From: Paenarthrobacter ilicis
Lineage (GTDB): Bacteria; Actinomycetota; Actinomycetes; Actinomycetales; Micrococcaceae
Assembly (NCBI RefSeq): GCF_016907545.1
Contig: NZ_JAFBCD010000001.1
Coordinates: 496,001 to 560,000, forward strand
Length of the DNA: 64,000 nucleotides
Direction of reading: 5' to 3'
Shown: positions 34,773-44,498 of the stretch, in pieces
How positions within the stretch are numbered: position 1 is the stretch's first letter
Layout of the letters: each line of letters starts with the position of its first letter
Notes under the pieces: generated by a model
What the model was told of the DNA's origin: nothing
The model's input: only the letters and a program-made list of their open reading frames with translations
Database searches by the model: none
Position numbers and translations under genes: made by a program

Positions 34773-35792
34773 GTGGAAACTCCGCTCTCCCACCTTGCCC
34801 ACCTCGAGATCACCACGCCGGATGTTGAAGCCTCCGCCCGGTTCTACGAGGAAAAGTTCGGCATGCGCATCATCGACCGCGTGGATGGCAACGTCTACCT
34901 GCGCTGCTGGGGCGACTACTACCGTTACAGCCTGGTCATCACCGAAGGCCCGGAAGCAACCCTGGGCCGCATGGCCTGGCGTACCAACTCCCAGGACGCA
35001 CTGGAAGCGGCAGCAGCCCGCGTTGAGTCCACCGGCGTCCAGGGCACCTGGACCGATGGCGGCCACGGCTACGGCAAGGCCTACGAATTCACCGGCCCCT
35101 ACGGCCACCACATGCGCCTCTTCTACGAGGTGGAGAAGTTCGTGGCCGAGCCCGGCTTCGAATCCACCTACCCGGACCGCCCGGAACGCCGCAGCAGCCA
35201 CGCTGCAGCACCCCGCTTCCTGGACCATGTCACGGTAGCCAGCCCGGATGTCCGTGGATTCGCCAAGTGGTACAACGAGGCCTTGGGCTTCCGCGTCATG
35301 GCGTTCGTGGACCTGGACGAAGCACCCATCACCGTCTTCTCCGTGCTGACCACCAATGAGAAGTCGCACGATCTTGGCGTGGTCATGGACACCTCGCAGC
35401 GGGCCGGCCGCGTCAACCACATCGCCTTCTGGGTGGACGCCACCGAGGACCTGCTCCGCACCGCGGACGTCATGATGGAAAACGGCACCCCCATGGAATA
35501 CGGACCCTCCATCCACGGCGTTGGAGAACAGAACTTCCTCTACTTCCGTGACCCGTCCGGCATGCGCGTTGAACTCAACTCCGGCGGCTACCGCAACTAC
35601 GTGCCGGACTGGGAAGCCAACACCTGGAAGCCGTCCGAGGGCTCCAACAACTTCTACAAGAACGGTGCCATGCCGCACTCCATGACCGAGTCCTTCCCGC
35701 CGGCTGAAGGTTTCACGGCCACGGAAGAAGGAGCTTCCCCTGAAATGAAGGAAGCACTGCTCAACCCCTACGCCCAGCAGGGCCGCGGCTGA
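34773..35792 (+). CDS. Extradiol ring-cleavage dioxygenase (catechol 2,3-dioxygenase type)
   Basis: A 339-residue type I extradiol dioxygenase with two VOC domains. Expected metal ligands are His in FLDHVTVASPD, His in RVNHIAFWVD and Glu in SGMRVELNSGGY, all in the C-terminal domain; the N-terminal domain (LSHLAHLEITTPDVEASARF) is the non-metal duplicate. It opens a catechol-like ring next to a hydroxyl with O2 and Fe(II) or Mn(II). GTG 34773 follows AAAGGA. The stop overlaps the next start by one base (TGATG). It is the first gene of a six-gene aromatic operon opposite a LysR regulator. Confidence 0.9.
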   Translation: METPLSHLAHLEITTPDVEASARFYEEKFGMRIIDRVDGNVYLRCWGDYYRYSLVITEGPEATLGRMAWRTNSQDALEAAAARVESTGVQGTWTDGGHGYGKAYEFTGPYGHHMRLFYEVEKFVAEPGFESTYPDRPERRSSHAAAPRFLDHVTVASPDVRGFAKWYNEALGFRVMAFVDLDEAPITVFSVLTTNEKSHDLGVVMDTSQRAGRVNHIAFWVDATEDLLRTADVMMENGTPMEYGPSIHGVGEQNFLYFRDPSGMRVELNSGGYRNYVPDWEANTWKPSEGSNNFYKNGAMPHSMTESFPPAEGFTATEEGASPEMKEALLNPYAQQGRG

Positions 35793-36733
35793 TGACTAAG
35801 GCAACATACTCCCTGGTCCGCTTCCTGGAGGCCGGATCGGACAAAGCCCGCGCAGGCCTCCTGGTGGGGGAGCGCGTCCTTCCGCTGGACCCGGACATCA
35901 ATTCCTTGATCCAGCACTGGGACAGCATGGAAGCAGAACTGGACACCCTGGCGGCCTCGGCCGGTGCGGACGCGGGATTGGACCGTGCCGCCGTCGACAT
36001 TCTTGCTCCCGTTGAACCGGCGCAGGTCCTGCAGACCGGCGCCAACTACCGCAAGCACGTGGTTGACCTGGCGGTGGCACACCGCGACGCCGGCCAGGAC
36101 GCGGAGGAAGTCCGGGCCAAGACCGCCGCGATGATGGACAAGCGCGCCGGCCAGGGAACGCCGTACTTCTTCATCGGACTCCCGACGGCGATCGCCTCCG
36201 CCACGGACCCCCTCACCTTGCCGTCCTACAGCACATCCGACGATTGGGAACTGGAACTGGCGGCCGTGATCGGCAAAGAAGCCTTCCGGGTCACCCCGGA
36301 GGAAGCCCTGGAGTACGTTTTCGGCTACACCATGGTCAACGACATCACCACGCGGGAATTCGTGTTCCGCAAGGACATGCCGGCCATTGGTTCGGACTGG
36401 TACCGTGCCAAAAATGCGCGGGGCTTCCTGCCCACCGGGCCGTTACTGGTTCCCGCCAAGTTCTTCGGTGATCCGCAGGACGTCCAAGTGACCCTGAAAC
36501 TCAACGGCAAGGCAATGCAGGACGAGTCCACCCAGGACATGATCTTTGGCGTGGCCAAGCTGGTCAGCGAAGCCTCGCAGATCATGCCGCTGCGTCCCGG
36601 TGATCTGGTCCTGACCGGGAGCCCGGCTGGCAACGGCCAGCACTGGGGCCGCTTCCTCCAGGACGGCGACGTCATGGAAGGCACCATCACCGGCCTGGGA
36701 ACACAGCTCATCCACTGCCAGGACGAGAAATGA
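35792..36733 (+). CDS. Fumarylacetoacetate hydrolase-family protein (copy 1)
   Basis: A 313-residue FAH-superfamily enzyme. The fold motifs are NYRKHV near residue 88, the acidic metal site DDWELELAAVIGKEA, VFGYTMVNDITTREF, and DLVLTGSPAGNG at the C-terminal end. Members hydrolyse, decarboxylate or isomerise ring-cleavage products, for example 2-hydroxymuconate-type acids. Starts within the dioxygenase stop, and its stop overlaps the following start by four bases, so it is tightly coupled to the ring-cleavage step. Confidence 0.88.
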   Translation: MTKATYSLVRFLEAGSDKARAGLLVGERVLPLDPDINSLIQHWDSMEAELDTLAASAGADAGLDRAAVDILAPVEPAQVLQTGANYRKHVVDLAVAHRDAGQDAEEVRAKTAAMMDKRAGQGTPYFFIGLPTAIASATDPLTLPSYSTSDDWELELAAVIGKEAFRVTPEEALEYVFGYTMVNDITTREFVFRKDMPAIGSDWYRAKNARGFLPTGPLLVPAKFFGDPQDVQVTLKLNGKAMQDESTQDMIFGVAKLVSEASQIMPLRPGDLVLTGSPAGNGQHWGRFLQDGDVMEGTITGLGTQLIHCQDEK

Positions 36734-37722
36734 CGTCCAACCAGGTGGAGGCGCCGGTGATCCAGCGCAACGATCCTTTGGCCAGCATCACGGCAGCGGC
36801 GGAGCAGTACAACAACTGGGGCCGTTGGGGTGAAGGGGACGTTCTGGGGACACTGAACTTCATTGATGCCGCAAAGCGGATCGAGGCAGCAGCGCTGGTG
36901 ACCTCCGGCGAGGCTTTCTCCCTTTCGCAGCCATTCGACACCAACGGCCCGCAAAAGGGCTGGCGGCGCCGCACCAACCCGGTGCACACCATGACGGACA
37001 CCGGAGTGGACGCCGAACGCGGAAACCAGGGTTTCCCGCATGGTTTTGGCGGGGCTGATGACGTGATCGCCATGCCGCTCCAATGCTCCACGCAGTGGGA
37101 CGGGTTGGGACACATCTTCGATCGCGGCAAGGCCTGGAACGGCAGGGCCGCGGGCGACGTCGTCACCTCCGAAGGTGATTTGGTCACCGGTATTGAGACG
37201 GCAGCGGCAAAAATTGTCACCCGTGGCGTGCTGCTGGATGTAGGGCGCGTCCTGGGTACCGATGGGGAATTGCCCGACGGCTTCGCCATCACGCCCGAAC
37301 ACCTCGAACAGACCATCCAGGCGCAGGGCGCGAGTTCGCAGGTACGGCGCGGTGACATCGTGATCATCCGCACCGGCCAGTACAGCCGGGTACGCCGCGA
37401 CGGGTGGGGCGACTACGCAGGCGGCTCCGCCCCTGGCTTGTCCTTCACCACGGCTCCGTGGCTCCACGCATCCGAGATCGCGGGTATCGCCACGGATACC
37501 TGGGGTTTCGAGGTCCGGCCCAACGAATTCGAGGGCGCTTTCCAGCCGCTCCACCAGATCGCCATCCCCAACCTGGGCCTGTTCCTGGGCGAAATGTGGG
37601 ATCCGGACGCACTGGCGGAAGCCTGTGCCTTGGACGGCAGGTACGACTTCATGGTGACCGCAGCCCCGCTTCCCATCACGGGTGCAGTGGGATCACCGGT
37701 CAATCCAATCGCCGTCAGGTAG
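36730..37722 (+). CDS. Cyclase-family (kynurenine formamidase-like) metal-dependent hydrolase
   Basis: A 330-residue member of the PF04199 family, which hydrolyses amide or lactam/lactone bonds with a divalent metal, as in kynurenine formamidase and isatin hydrolase. The typical opening WGRWGEGDVLGTLNFI, the metal site CSTQWDGLGHIFD and the GFEVRPNE/HQIAIPNLG segments are present. It is inside the aromatic operon, four-base overlap upstream. The 3' end has a triplicated 18-bp unit that includes its stop codon. Confidence 0.85.
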   Translation: MTSNQVEAPVIQRNDPLASITAAAEQYNNWGRWGEGDVLGTLNFIDAAKRIEAAALVTSGEAFSLSQPFDTNGPQKGWRRRTNPVHTMTDTGVDAERGNQGFPHGFGGADDVIAMPLQCSTQWDGLGHIFDRGKAWNGRAAGDVVTSEGDLVTGIETAAAKIVTRGVLLDVGRVLGTDGELPDGFAITPEHLEQTIQAQGASSQVRRGDIVIIRTGQYSRVRRDGWGDYAGGSAPGLSFTTAPWLHASEIAGIATDTWGFEVRPNEFEGAFQPLHQIAIPNLGLFLGEMWDPDALAEACALDGRYDFMVTAAPLPITGAVGSPVNPIAVR

Positions 37723-37758
37723 CCAATCGCCGTCAGGTAACCGATCGCCGTCAGGTGG
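37705..37758 (+). repeat. Triplicated 18-bp unit spanning a stop codon
   Basis: Three 18-bp units, the first ending in the TAG stop (37720-37722), the second in TAA and the third in TGG. All three are in one frame, so readthrough of two stop codons would still be in frame. It looks like a recent duplication at the gene end. Confidence 0.9.
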
Positions 37759-37821
37759 CCGGCCCGGTCCCGGAACCGGGCACACAATGCAATACACGCC
37801 GTCCCAACAAAGGAGTCAACG

Positions 37822-38946
37822 ATGGCAGCAGTACAGACAGTGGGAATAGCCGGAGCCGGAGCCGCGGGCCTGGCTGCTGCCATCCTCCTCGCCGACGCTG
37901 GCGTGGACGTCGAAATTCTGGAGAAGGCCAGCGAGCCGCAGGTTCTGGGATCAGGAATCACCCTGCAAGGCAACGCCCTGCGGATCCTCCGCCAGCTGGG
38001 CGTCTGGGACCAGGTGGAAGCCAAGGGGTATTCCTTCAGCAACCTTGGACTCCGCGCCCCCGATCCCGCCGGGACGGTGATTGCGGTCCTGGAGGATATC
38101 CGGACAGGCGGTGATGACCTTCCCGCCACCCTGGGCATGTACCGCCCGGACCTTACGGCCATTCTCCGCGAGCGCGCACTCCAGGCCGGTGCCAGGATCG
38201 CCTACGGCAGGGCGGTCACCGAGGTCATTGACGACGGCGGCAGCGTCACCGTCCGGACGGCCGACGGCGCCAGCTCACGCTATGACCTGCTCATCGGTGC
38301 GGACGGGCTGCACTCCTCGGTCCGCAAGGCATTGGGAATCGAGGTGGAACCGGCCCCCACGGGCATGGGCATCTGGCGTGCTTTTGTTCCGCGGCCCGCA
38401 GAGGTTGTCCGCACAGACCTGACGTACGGCGGACCTTGCTTCATTGCCGGTTACTGCCCCACGGGCGAGGACAGCATTTACGCCTACCTCGTGGAGAAAG
38501 CGCAGGAACGCAATCCGGACGAGGGCCCGCAGATCATGTCCGGGCTTGCCGCAGCCTACGGCGGACCGTGGCGGGAGATCCGCGAAAACCTGGATCACAG
38601 TGCCCGGATCAACTACACCTGGTTCACCTCACACCTTGTTGAAGGACCCTGGAACCGGGGCAGGAGCGTCATCATTGGCGATGCGGCCCACAGTTGCCCG
38701 CCCACGGTTGCCCAGGGCGCGGCCATGGCGTTGGAAGACGCAGCCGTCCTGGCTGAACTCCTGATCGCCGCCGACCATGTGACGGAAACCCTCTGGAAGG
38801 AATTCACGGACCGCCGCCAGGAGAGGGCTGCCGCAGTGGTCACGTCCTCGGTCCAGCTGGGCCAATGGATGCTGGACGGCGTCCGCGACGCTGATGTGCC
38901 CGGTCTGATGAACTCCCTCTCCACCATGCTGAAGGAACCCGCATGA
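37822..38946 (+). CDS. FAD-dependent aromatic-ring monooxygenase
   Basis: A 374-residue group A flavoprotein hydroxylase (salicylate or 3-hydroxybenzoate hydroxylase-like). Motifs: GIAGAGAAGLAAAILLADAG (FAD ADP-binding), the mid-chain LLIGADGLHSSVR (DG motif) and VIIGDAAHSCPPTVAQGAAM (GD motif). It would hydroxylate an aromatic acid with NAD(P)H and O2, making the diol needed by the dioxygenase. AAAGGAG precedes ATG 37822; the start of the next gene overlaps its stop by four bases. Confidence 0.88.
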   Translation: MAAVQTVGIAGAGAAGLAAAILLADAGVDVEILEKASEPQVLGSGITLQGNALRILRQLGVWDQVEAKGYSFSNLGLRAPDPAGTVIAVLEDIRTGGDDLPATLGMYRPDLTAILRERALQAGARIAYGRAVTEVIDDGGSVTVRTADGASSRYDLLIGADGLHSSVRKALGIEVEPAPTGMGIWRAFVPRPAEVVRTDLTYGGPCFIAGYCPTGEDSIYAYLVEKAQERNPDEGPQIMSGLAAAYGGPWREIRENLDHSARINYTWFTSHLVEGPWNRGRSVIIGDAAHSCPPTVAQGAAMALEDAAVLAELLIAADHVTETLWKEFTDRRQERAAAVVTSSVQLGQWMLDGVRDADVPGLMNSLSTMLKEPA

Positions 38947-40094
38947 GCACCCACACCCCGATTCCCGGCCAGCCCGTGGTGGACGTGCACGCCCACGTGC
39001 TGCTTCCCGCCCTCCAGGAACTGGTGTCAGCCAACGATCCCCAGGGGTTTGCGGCGCTGCAGGCCCTGGAGGTCACCAGGAACGGCCCCGAGTCCATGGC
39101 TGCCTCGGGCCGCATGATCAAGGAACGGTGGCCCAAGCTCACCGACGTTTCCCGCCGCTTGGCGGATATGGACGCCCAGGGGGTGGATGTCCAGCTGGTT
39201 TCGCCGTCACCATCGCACTTCTACTACTTCGCCAACGAAGGGTTGGCGTTGGAATTGGCCCGGCAGGCCAACGCCGCTGTGCGGGAGTACGTGGACCAGG
39301 TGCCGGAGCGGCTCAACGGCCTGGGCCTGGTGCCCCTGCAGCATCCGCACCTGATGGTGGAAGCCTTGGAGCATGCCGTGCTGGAGTGTGGACTGCTGGG
39401 AGTGGAAATTGGGTCCTTTGCTGCCACGCCCGCTTCTGCTGAGCGCACCACCGTGGAACTCTCGGATTCCCGTCTGGAGCCCTTCTGGGCCCGTGCGGAG
39501 GAACTGGGTGCCCTGGTGTTCCTCCACCCGTTCGGATGCTCCCTGGACGAACGGCTGGATCGCTTCTACCTGGCCAACACCGTGTCACAGCCCGCGGAGA
39601 ACGCGGTGGCCCTGTCCCACCTGATCTTCAGTGGAGTGCTGGACCGGCACCCGGACCTGAAGATCCTGGCAGCCCATGGCGGCGGATACCTCCCCACCAC
39701 CATTGGACGGTCCGATCGCGCCTGGAAGATGCGGCCCGAAGCGCAAACCTGCGCCCAACCGCCGTCGACTTACCTGCGGAAGATCTTCTTCGACTCCCTG
39801 GTCCACAACCCGGAAGAACTCACGGCGCTTGTCAACGCTTCCGGTGCCGGGCAAGTCCTGCTGGGCTCGGATTACCCGTTCGATATGGGCTCGGATGATC
39901 CCGTGGGCGAGGTCCGGAGCGCTGAACTGGACAGCAGTGCCGAACAGCAGGTCCTCGCCGGGAACGCCGGCAGGCTGGGCATTACGGCCGCAGTGGATCA
40001 GACCAACAGCGCAGACCTGGCCACCCGCACAGACCAACCCAACAGCACGGACCAGCCCAACAGCACAGACCAGCCCACCCGCACCACCGTTTAA
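38943..40094 (+). CDS. Amidohydrolase_2 family protein (ACMSD/decarboxylase type)
   Basis: A 383-residue TIM-barrel metal enzyme. Zinc ligands are visible as VDVHAHVLLP (HxH), VFLHPFG (His), AAHGGGYLP (His) and LGSDYPFD (Asp). The group contains aminocarboxymuconate-semialdehyde and gamma-resorcylate decarboxylases and hydrolases, so a decarboxylation of an aromatic or ring-opened acid is likely. The last 25 residues are a low-complexity tail of TDQPNS-type repeats, absent from typical members. It starts inside the monooxygenase stop. Confidence 0.87.
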   Translation: MSTHTPIPGQPVVDVHAHVLLPALQELVSANDPQGFAALQALEVTRNGPESMAASGRMIKERWPKLTDVSRRLADMDAQGVDVQLVSPSPSHFYYFANEGLALELARQANAAVREYVDQVPERLNGLGLVPLQHPHLMVEALEHAVLECGLLGVEIGSFAATPASAERTTVELSDSRLEPFWARAEELGALVFLHPFGCSLDERLDRFYLANTVSQPAENAVALSHLIFSGVLDRHPDLKILAAHGGGYLPTTIGRSDRAWKMRPEAQTCAQPPSTYLRKIFFDSLVHNPEELTALVNASGAGQVLLGSDYPFDMGSDDPVGEVRSAELDSSAEQQVLAGNAGRLGITAAVDQTNSADLATRTDQPNSTDQPNSTDQPTRTTV

Positions 40095-40105
40095 GGACGA
40101 TTCAC

Positions 40106-41098
40106 ATGGTCAAGATTGCGCGCTGGAATCACGGCGAGGGTACGTACTCCGGATTCGTCGACGGCGGGAACTGCTACGCGCTCCCGGCCGGACAGACTGT
40201 TTCCACTCTGCTGGAGGCAGGCCTGGAAGCAACCCTGGCCCAGGCCGGGGAAACGCTCCGTTCCGCGAGCCCCGTGGCCTTGGAAGACGTACAGCTCCTG
40301 GCTCCCCTGCAGCCCTCCACCATCCGCGACTTCGTTGCCTTCGAGGAGCATGTTGAAGGGGTAAGGAAAAGTATCGACGGAGTGGCCGGGGTGGTGGCCG
40401 AGTGGTACCAGGCGCCCACGTTCTACTTCACCAATCCGCACACCGTCAGCGGCACCGGGGAGGTGATTGGGATTCCGGCGGGCTGTGATGAACTGGACTT
40501 CGAGACCGAAGTAGCGGCCGTCGTCGGGAGTGTGCCCGGCAGCGACGGACGCAACCTCACCGCCGAGGAAGCCCACCGGCACATTTTTGGCTACACCATC
40601 CTCAATGACTGGTCCGCCAGGGACTTGCAGCGCCGCGAGATGAAAGTCAGCCTGGGCCCGTGCAAGGGCAAGGACTTCGCCAATACCCTGGGGCCGTGGA
40701 TTGTCACCTCGGACGAGTTTGAAGCCCTCCATGACCCGGAGGGGTTTCTGCCCATCTCCATGTCTGTTGAGGTCAACGGCGTGTCCATTGGCCAGGACCT
40801 GCTCTCCAACATGGGCTGGCCGTTTGCGGAACTTGTTGCCTACGCCTCCCAGGACTCCGTGGTCCGGCCGGGCGACGTCCTGGGCTCGGGAACCTGCGGC
40901 AGCGGCTGCCTGGCGGAACTGTGGGGACGGAACGGTGCCAGGACGCCGCCGGCACTGCAAACTGGAGACATTGTGACCATGACGGTTGAAGGAATCGGAT
41001 CCATCCGGAACACCGTGGGTGCGCAGCGGCAAGCGCAGACCCGGGTAGCTGCCCGTCCGCGGCCCACCAGCGGCTCTGGGAGCGGGTTTGGACAATAG
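40106..41098 (+). CDS. Fumarylacetoacetate hydrolase-family protein (copy 2)
   Basis: A 330-residue second FAH-superfamily protein, distinct from the first. Markers: DFVAFEEHV, metal site ELDFETEVAAVVG, FGYTILNDWSARDLQ and a C-terminal DVLGSGTCGSGCLAELWG of the true fumarylacetoacetase type. It may perform the last cleavage step to central metabolites. It lies 11 bases after the amidohydrolase. The very C-terminus is Arg/Ser/Gly-rich. It is the last gene of the aromatic operon proper; 64 bases separate it from the reductase gene. Confidence 0.88.
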   Translation: MVKIARWNHGEGTYSGFVDGGNCYALPAGQTVSTLLEAGLEATLAQAGETLRSASPVALEDVQLLAPLQPSTIRDFVAFEEHVEGVRKSIDGVAGVVAEWYQAPTFYFTNPHTVSGTGEVIGIPAGCDELDFETEVAAVVGSVPGSDGRNLTAEEAHRHIFGYTILNDWSARDLQRREMKVSLGPCKGKDFANTLGPWIVTSDEFEALHDPEGFLPISMSVEVNGVSIGQDLLSNMGWPFAELVAYASQDSVVRPGDVLGSGTCGSGCLAELWGRNGARTPPALQTGDIVTMTVEGIGSIRNTVGAQRQAQTRVAARPRPTSGSGSGFGQ

Positions 41099-41162
41099 GG
41101 CCAAACCCGTCACTATGGAAAAAGGAGAATGAGACCCCAACCCCATTCCCGAGATAGGCCCC

Positions 41163-42296
41163 ATGATCAGTTTTCGGCCCCTGTCCCGCCTCGCGTCGGT
41201 CCTCACCACGCCCCTTGCCCCTGAAGATGTCCTGGCGTTGTTCAACCCGGTGTACTCGTCACGGCAACTCCGTGGAGTCGTCACCAAGGTGGTGCAGGAG
41301 ACAGCCCAGTCCGCCACCATCTTCTTCCGGCCCGGCCGTGGCTGGCGTGCCCACCTGGCAGGTCAGTGGGCGCGGATCGGCGTTGAACTGGACGGCGTCC
41401 GTCAATGGCGCTCGTATTCCCTCAGCGCCCCCGCCGGCCAGGACCCCGCCATCACCGTCACGGACGTCGGTTCGGTGTCCGGGACCCTGGTCCGGAAAAC
41501 CAAAGTGGGTGACATCCTTTTCCTCGCCCCGCCGCAGGGCGACTTCGTGCTCCCGGAGCATCCCCGCCCGTTGCTCATGCTCACCGCAGGAAGCGGCATC
41601 ACCCCGGTGATGTCCATGATCCGGACCCTGATTCCCAGCCGTCCGGATGCCGACGTGGTCCTGATCCACTCCTCCCGCACGGAAAAAGAGAGCATCTTCC
41701 GCGAAGAGCTGGCCGAGCTGGCGGACCAATTCCCCAACTTCCGCCTGGCGCAGTGGTTCACCCATGGCCGCGGACGCCTCAATTTCACGTCCCCTGCGGA
41801 GATCGGCGAAATCTGCCCGGACTGGCAGGAACGCGCAGCCTACGCTTGCGGTCCTGAGAGCTTCCTGGACGATGCAGAGGCAATGTGGCACCGCGCCGCG
41901 GTGGAGGCGGGCGCCTCCGTCTCCGCAGACGCCGAGGGCACCTCCGGTGACCAGGGCACCGGCACCAAAAGCACTGGCACCAAGGGCACTCTCACCATCG
42001 AACGCTTTAACACCAAACTGGTAGGCGGAGACGGCAGCGAGGGTGGCCTTGTCACCTTTGAGGCGTCCGACCGTGAGGTGCAGGCCGACGGCGATGTGCC
42101 CATCCTGGACGTGGGAGAGGACGCCGGGGTGCTGATGCCCAGCGGCTGCCGAATGGGTATTTGCCACAGCTGCCTGACCCCGCTCCTGTCCGGAAGCGTC
42201 CGCGACCTGCGCACCGGCGAAATCCATGGCGAACCAGGCCAACTCATCCAAACCTGCGTGTCTGCTGCAGCCGGACCCGTCAACCTTGAAATCTGA
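41163..42296 (+). CDS. Ferredoxin-NAD(P)H oxidoreductase with C-terminal 2Fe-2S domain
   Basis: A 377-residue electron-transfer protein. The FAD domain has RQWRSYSLSAPAG, the NAD domain has LMLTAGSGITPVMSMI and YACGPESFLD, and the C-terminal plant-type ferredoxin domain carries CRMGICHSCLTPL plus a later Cys in IQTCVSAA. A Thr/Gly/Lys-rich linker (about 262-285) joins the parts. It feeds electrons from NADPH to the adjacent desaturase, as in acyl-desaturase/reductase pairs of other actinobacteria. ATG 41163. Confidence 0.88.
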   Translation: MISFRPLSRLASVLTTPLAPEDVLALFNPVYSSRQLRGVVTKVVQETAQSATIFFRPGRGWRAHLAGQWARIGVELDGVRQWRSYSLSAPAGQDPAITVTDVGSVSGTLVRKTKVGDILFLAPPQGDFVLPEHPRPLLMLTAGSGITPVMSMIRTLIPSRPDADVVLIHSSRTEKESIFREELAELADQFPNFRLAQWFTHGRGRLNFTSPAEIGEICPDWQERAAYACGPESFLDDAEAMWHRAAVEAGASVSADAEGTSGDQGTGTKSTGTKGTLTIERFNTKLVGGDGSEGGLVTFEASDREVQADGDVPILDVGEDAGVLMPSGCRMGICHSCLTPLLSGSVRDLRTGEIHGEPGQLIQTCVSAAAGPVNLEI

Positions 42297-42306
42297 GAGT
42301 GCAACC

Positions 42307-43464
42307 ATGTCAATAATTTCAGCAAAGAGGCCGAATACCAGCCCCGCAAAGACCCGTCCGGGCGCGCTTGCCGAGTCCGGCAGCCCCACGTTGCGCCCGC
42401 CGGCAGCCGCGCACCTCAGCGATGAGCAGGTGGCGGAACTCGGCCGTGAGCTGGACGCCATCCGTGATGACATCCTGGGCAAGCGCGGTGCTACGGATGC
42501 TGCGTACATCAAGCGCATGATCAAGATCCAGCGCGGCCTGGAGATCTCCGGGCGCGCTGCACTGCTGGTCAGCAAGAACAAGGCTGCCTGGGTCACCGGC
42601 ACGGCGCTGCTGAGCGTTGCCAAGATCCTGGAAAACATGGAGCTGGGCCACAACATCCTGCACGGCCAGTGGGACTGGATGCGCGATCCGGACATCCACT
42701 CCACCACGTGGGAGTGGGATTTCGTTACCCCGTCACGCTCCTGGCAGCACACCCACAACGATCTCCACCACCGCTGGACCAACGTTGTGGGCAAGGACCG
42801 CGACGTCGGATACAACCTCCTCCGCATGGACCCGGACCAGGAGTGGAAACCCTTCAACCTGGGCAACCCGCTCTACAACGCGCTGCTGGCGCCGGTGTTC
42901 GAATGGGGCATCGCGGTGTACGACCTTGAGATTCCCGAGTACAAGGAAGGCCTCAAGTCCAAGGAGTCCATGGTCAAGGACCTCAAGGCCCTGGGACGCA
43001 AGGCCGCGAAGCAGTTCGCCAAGGACTACGCGGCAACTCCGGCAGTGGCCATGCTGACCGGTTCCGGCAAGCAGGCCCTTTACGGCACCTTGACCGCCAA
43101 CGCTGTCCGCAACGTGTGGGCGCACGCGGTCATCTTCTGCGGCCACTTCCCGGAGGGAACGGACACGTTCACCGAGGAAATGGTGGAGGGCGAAACCCGC
43201 GGCGACTGGTACGTGCGCCAGATGATCGGCTCAGCGAACATCTCGGGTTCAAAGTTCATGCACCTCATGACCGGCAACCTCTCGCACCAGATTGAGCACC
43301 ACCTCTTCCCGGACCTGCCCTCCCACCGGTACGCCGAGGTTGCGCCGAAGGTCCAGGAGATCTGCCAGCGCTACGGGCTGAAGTACACCACCGGCCCGCT
43401 GTTGAAGCAGGTGGGGTCGGCCTGGGCCAAGGTCTTCAAGTTGGCCTTGCCGCCCAAGAAGTAA
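42307..43464 (+). CDS. Membrane fatty acid desaturase
   Basis: A 385-residue di-iron acyl desaturase. The three histidine boxes are present: HNILHG, HTHNDLHHRW and HQIEHHLFP. ATG 42307 is chosen (GAGAG upstream); an in-frame start at 42226 inside the reductase gene is less likely. It is 10 bases after the reductase and makes an electron-transfer pair with it, probably adding a double bond to membrane acyl chains. A strong hairpin follows. Confidence 0.88.
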   Translation: MSIISAKRPNTSPAKTRPGALAESGSPTLRPPAAAHLSDEQVAELGRELDAIRDDILGKRGATDAAYIKRMIKIQRGLEISGRAALLVSKNKAAWVTGTALLSVAKILENMELGHNILHGQWDWMRDPDIHSTTWEWDFVTPSRSWQHTHNDLHHRWTNVVGKDRDVGYNLLRMDPDQEWKPFNLGNPLYNALLAPVFEWGIAVYDLEIPEYKEGLKSKESMVKDLKALGRKAAKQFAKDYAATPAVAMLTGSGKQALYGTLTANAVRNVWAHAVIFCGHFPEGTDTFTEEMVEGETRGDWYVRQMIGSANISGSKFMHLMTGNLSHQIEHHLFPDLPSHRYAEVAPKVQEICQRYGLKYTTGPLLKQVGSAWAKVFKLALPPKK

Positions 43465-43492
43465 GGCAACCCGGCCGCCAAAGCGGCATACA

Positions 43493-43552
43493 ACGACGGC
43501 GGCAGGCCCGCCTTCGGTTCTGATGGAACCGTTGGTGACCTGCCGCCGTCGT
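43493..43552. terminator. Bidirectional hairpin between desaturase and alpha/beta hydrolase genes
   Basis: A perfect 14-bp stem (43493-43506 with 43539-43552) with a 32-base loop lies between the stops of two convergent genes (43464 and 43568). Confidence 0.75.
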
Positions 43553-43567
43553 GCGTTAACGCGGGGG

Positions 43568-44477
<910 letters not shown>

Positions 44478-44498
44478 CAATTCAAGTAGTATTGGCTT

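Noticed and set aside
41163..43464. Reductase and desaturase as ring-hydroxylating oxygenase parts of the aromatic operon
   Set aside because: The three His boxes are those of acyl desaturases and no Rieske motif is present; the pair is better explained as lipid desaturation.
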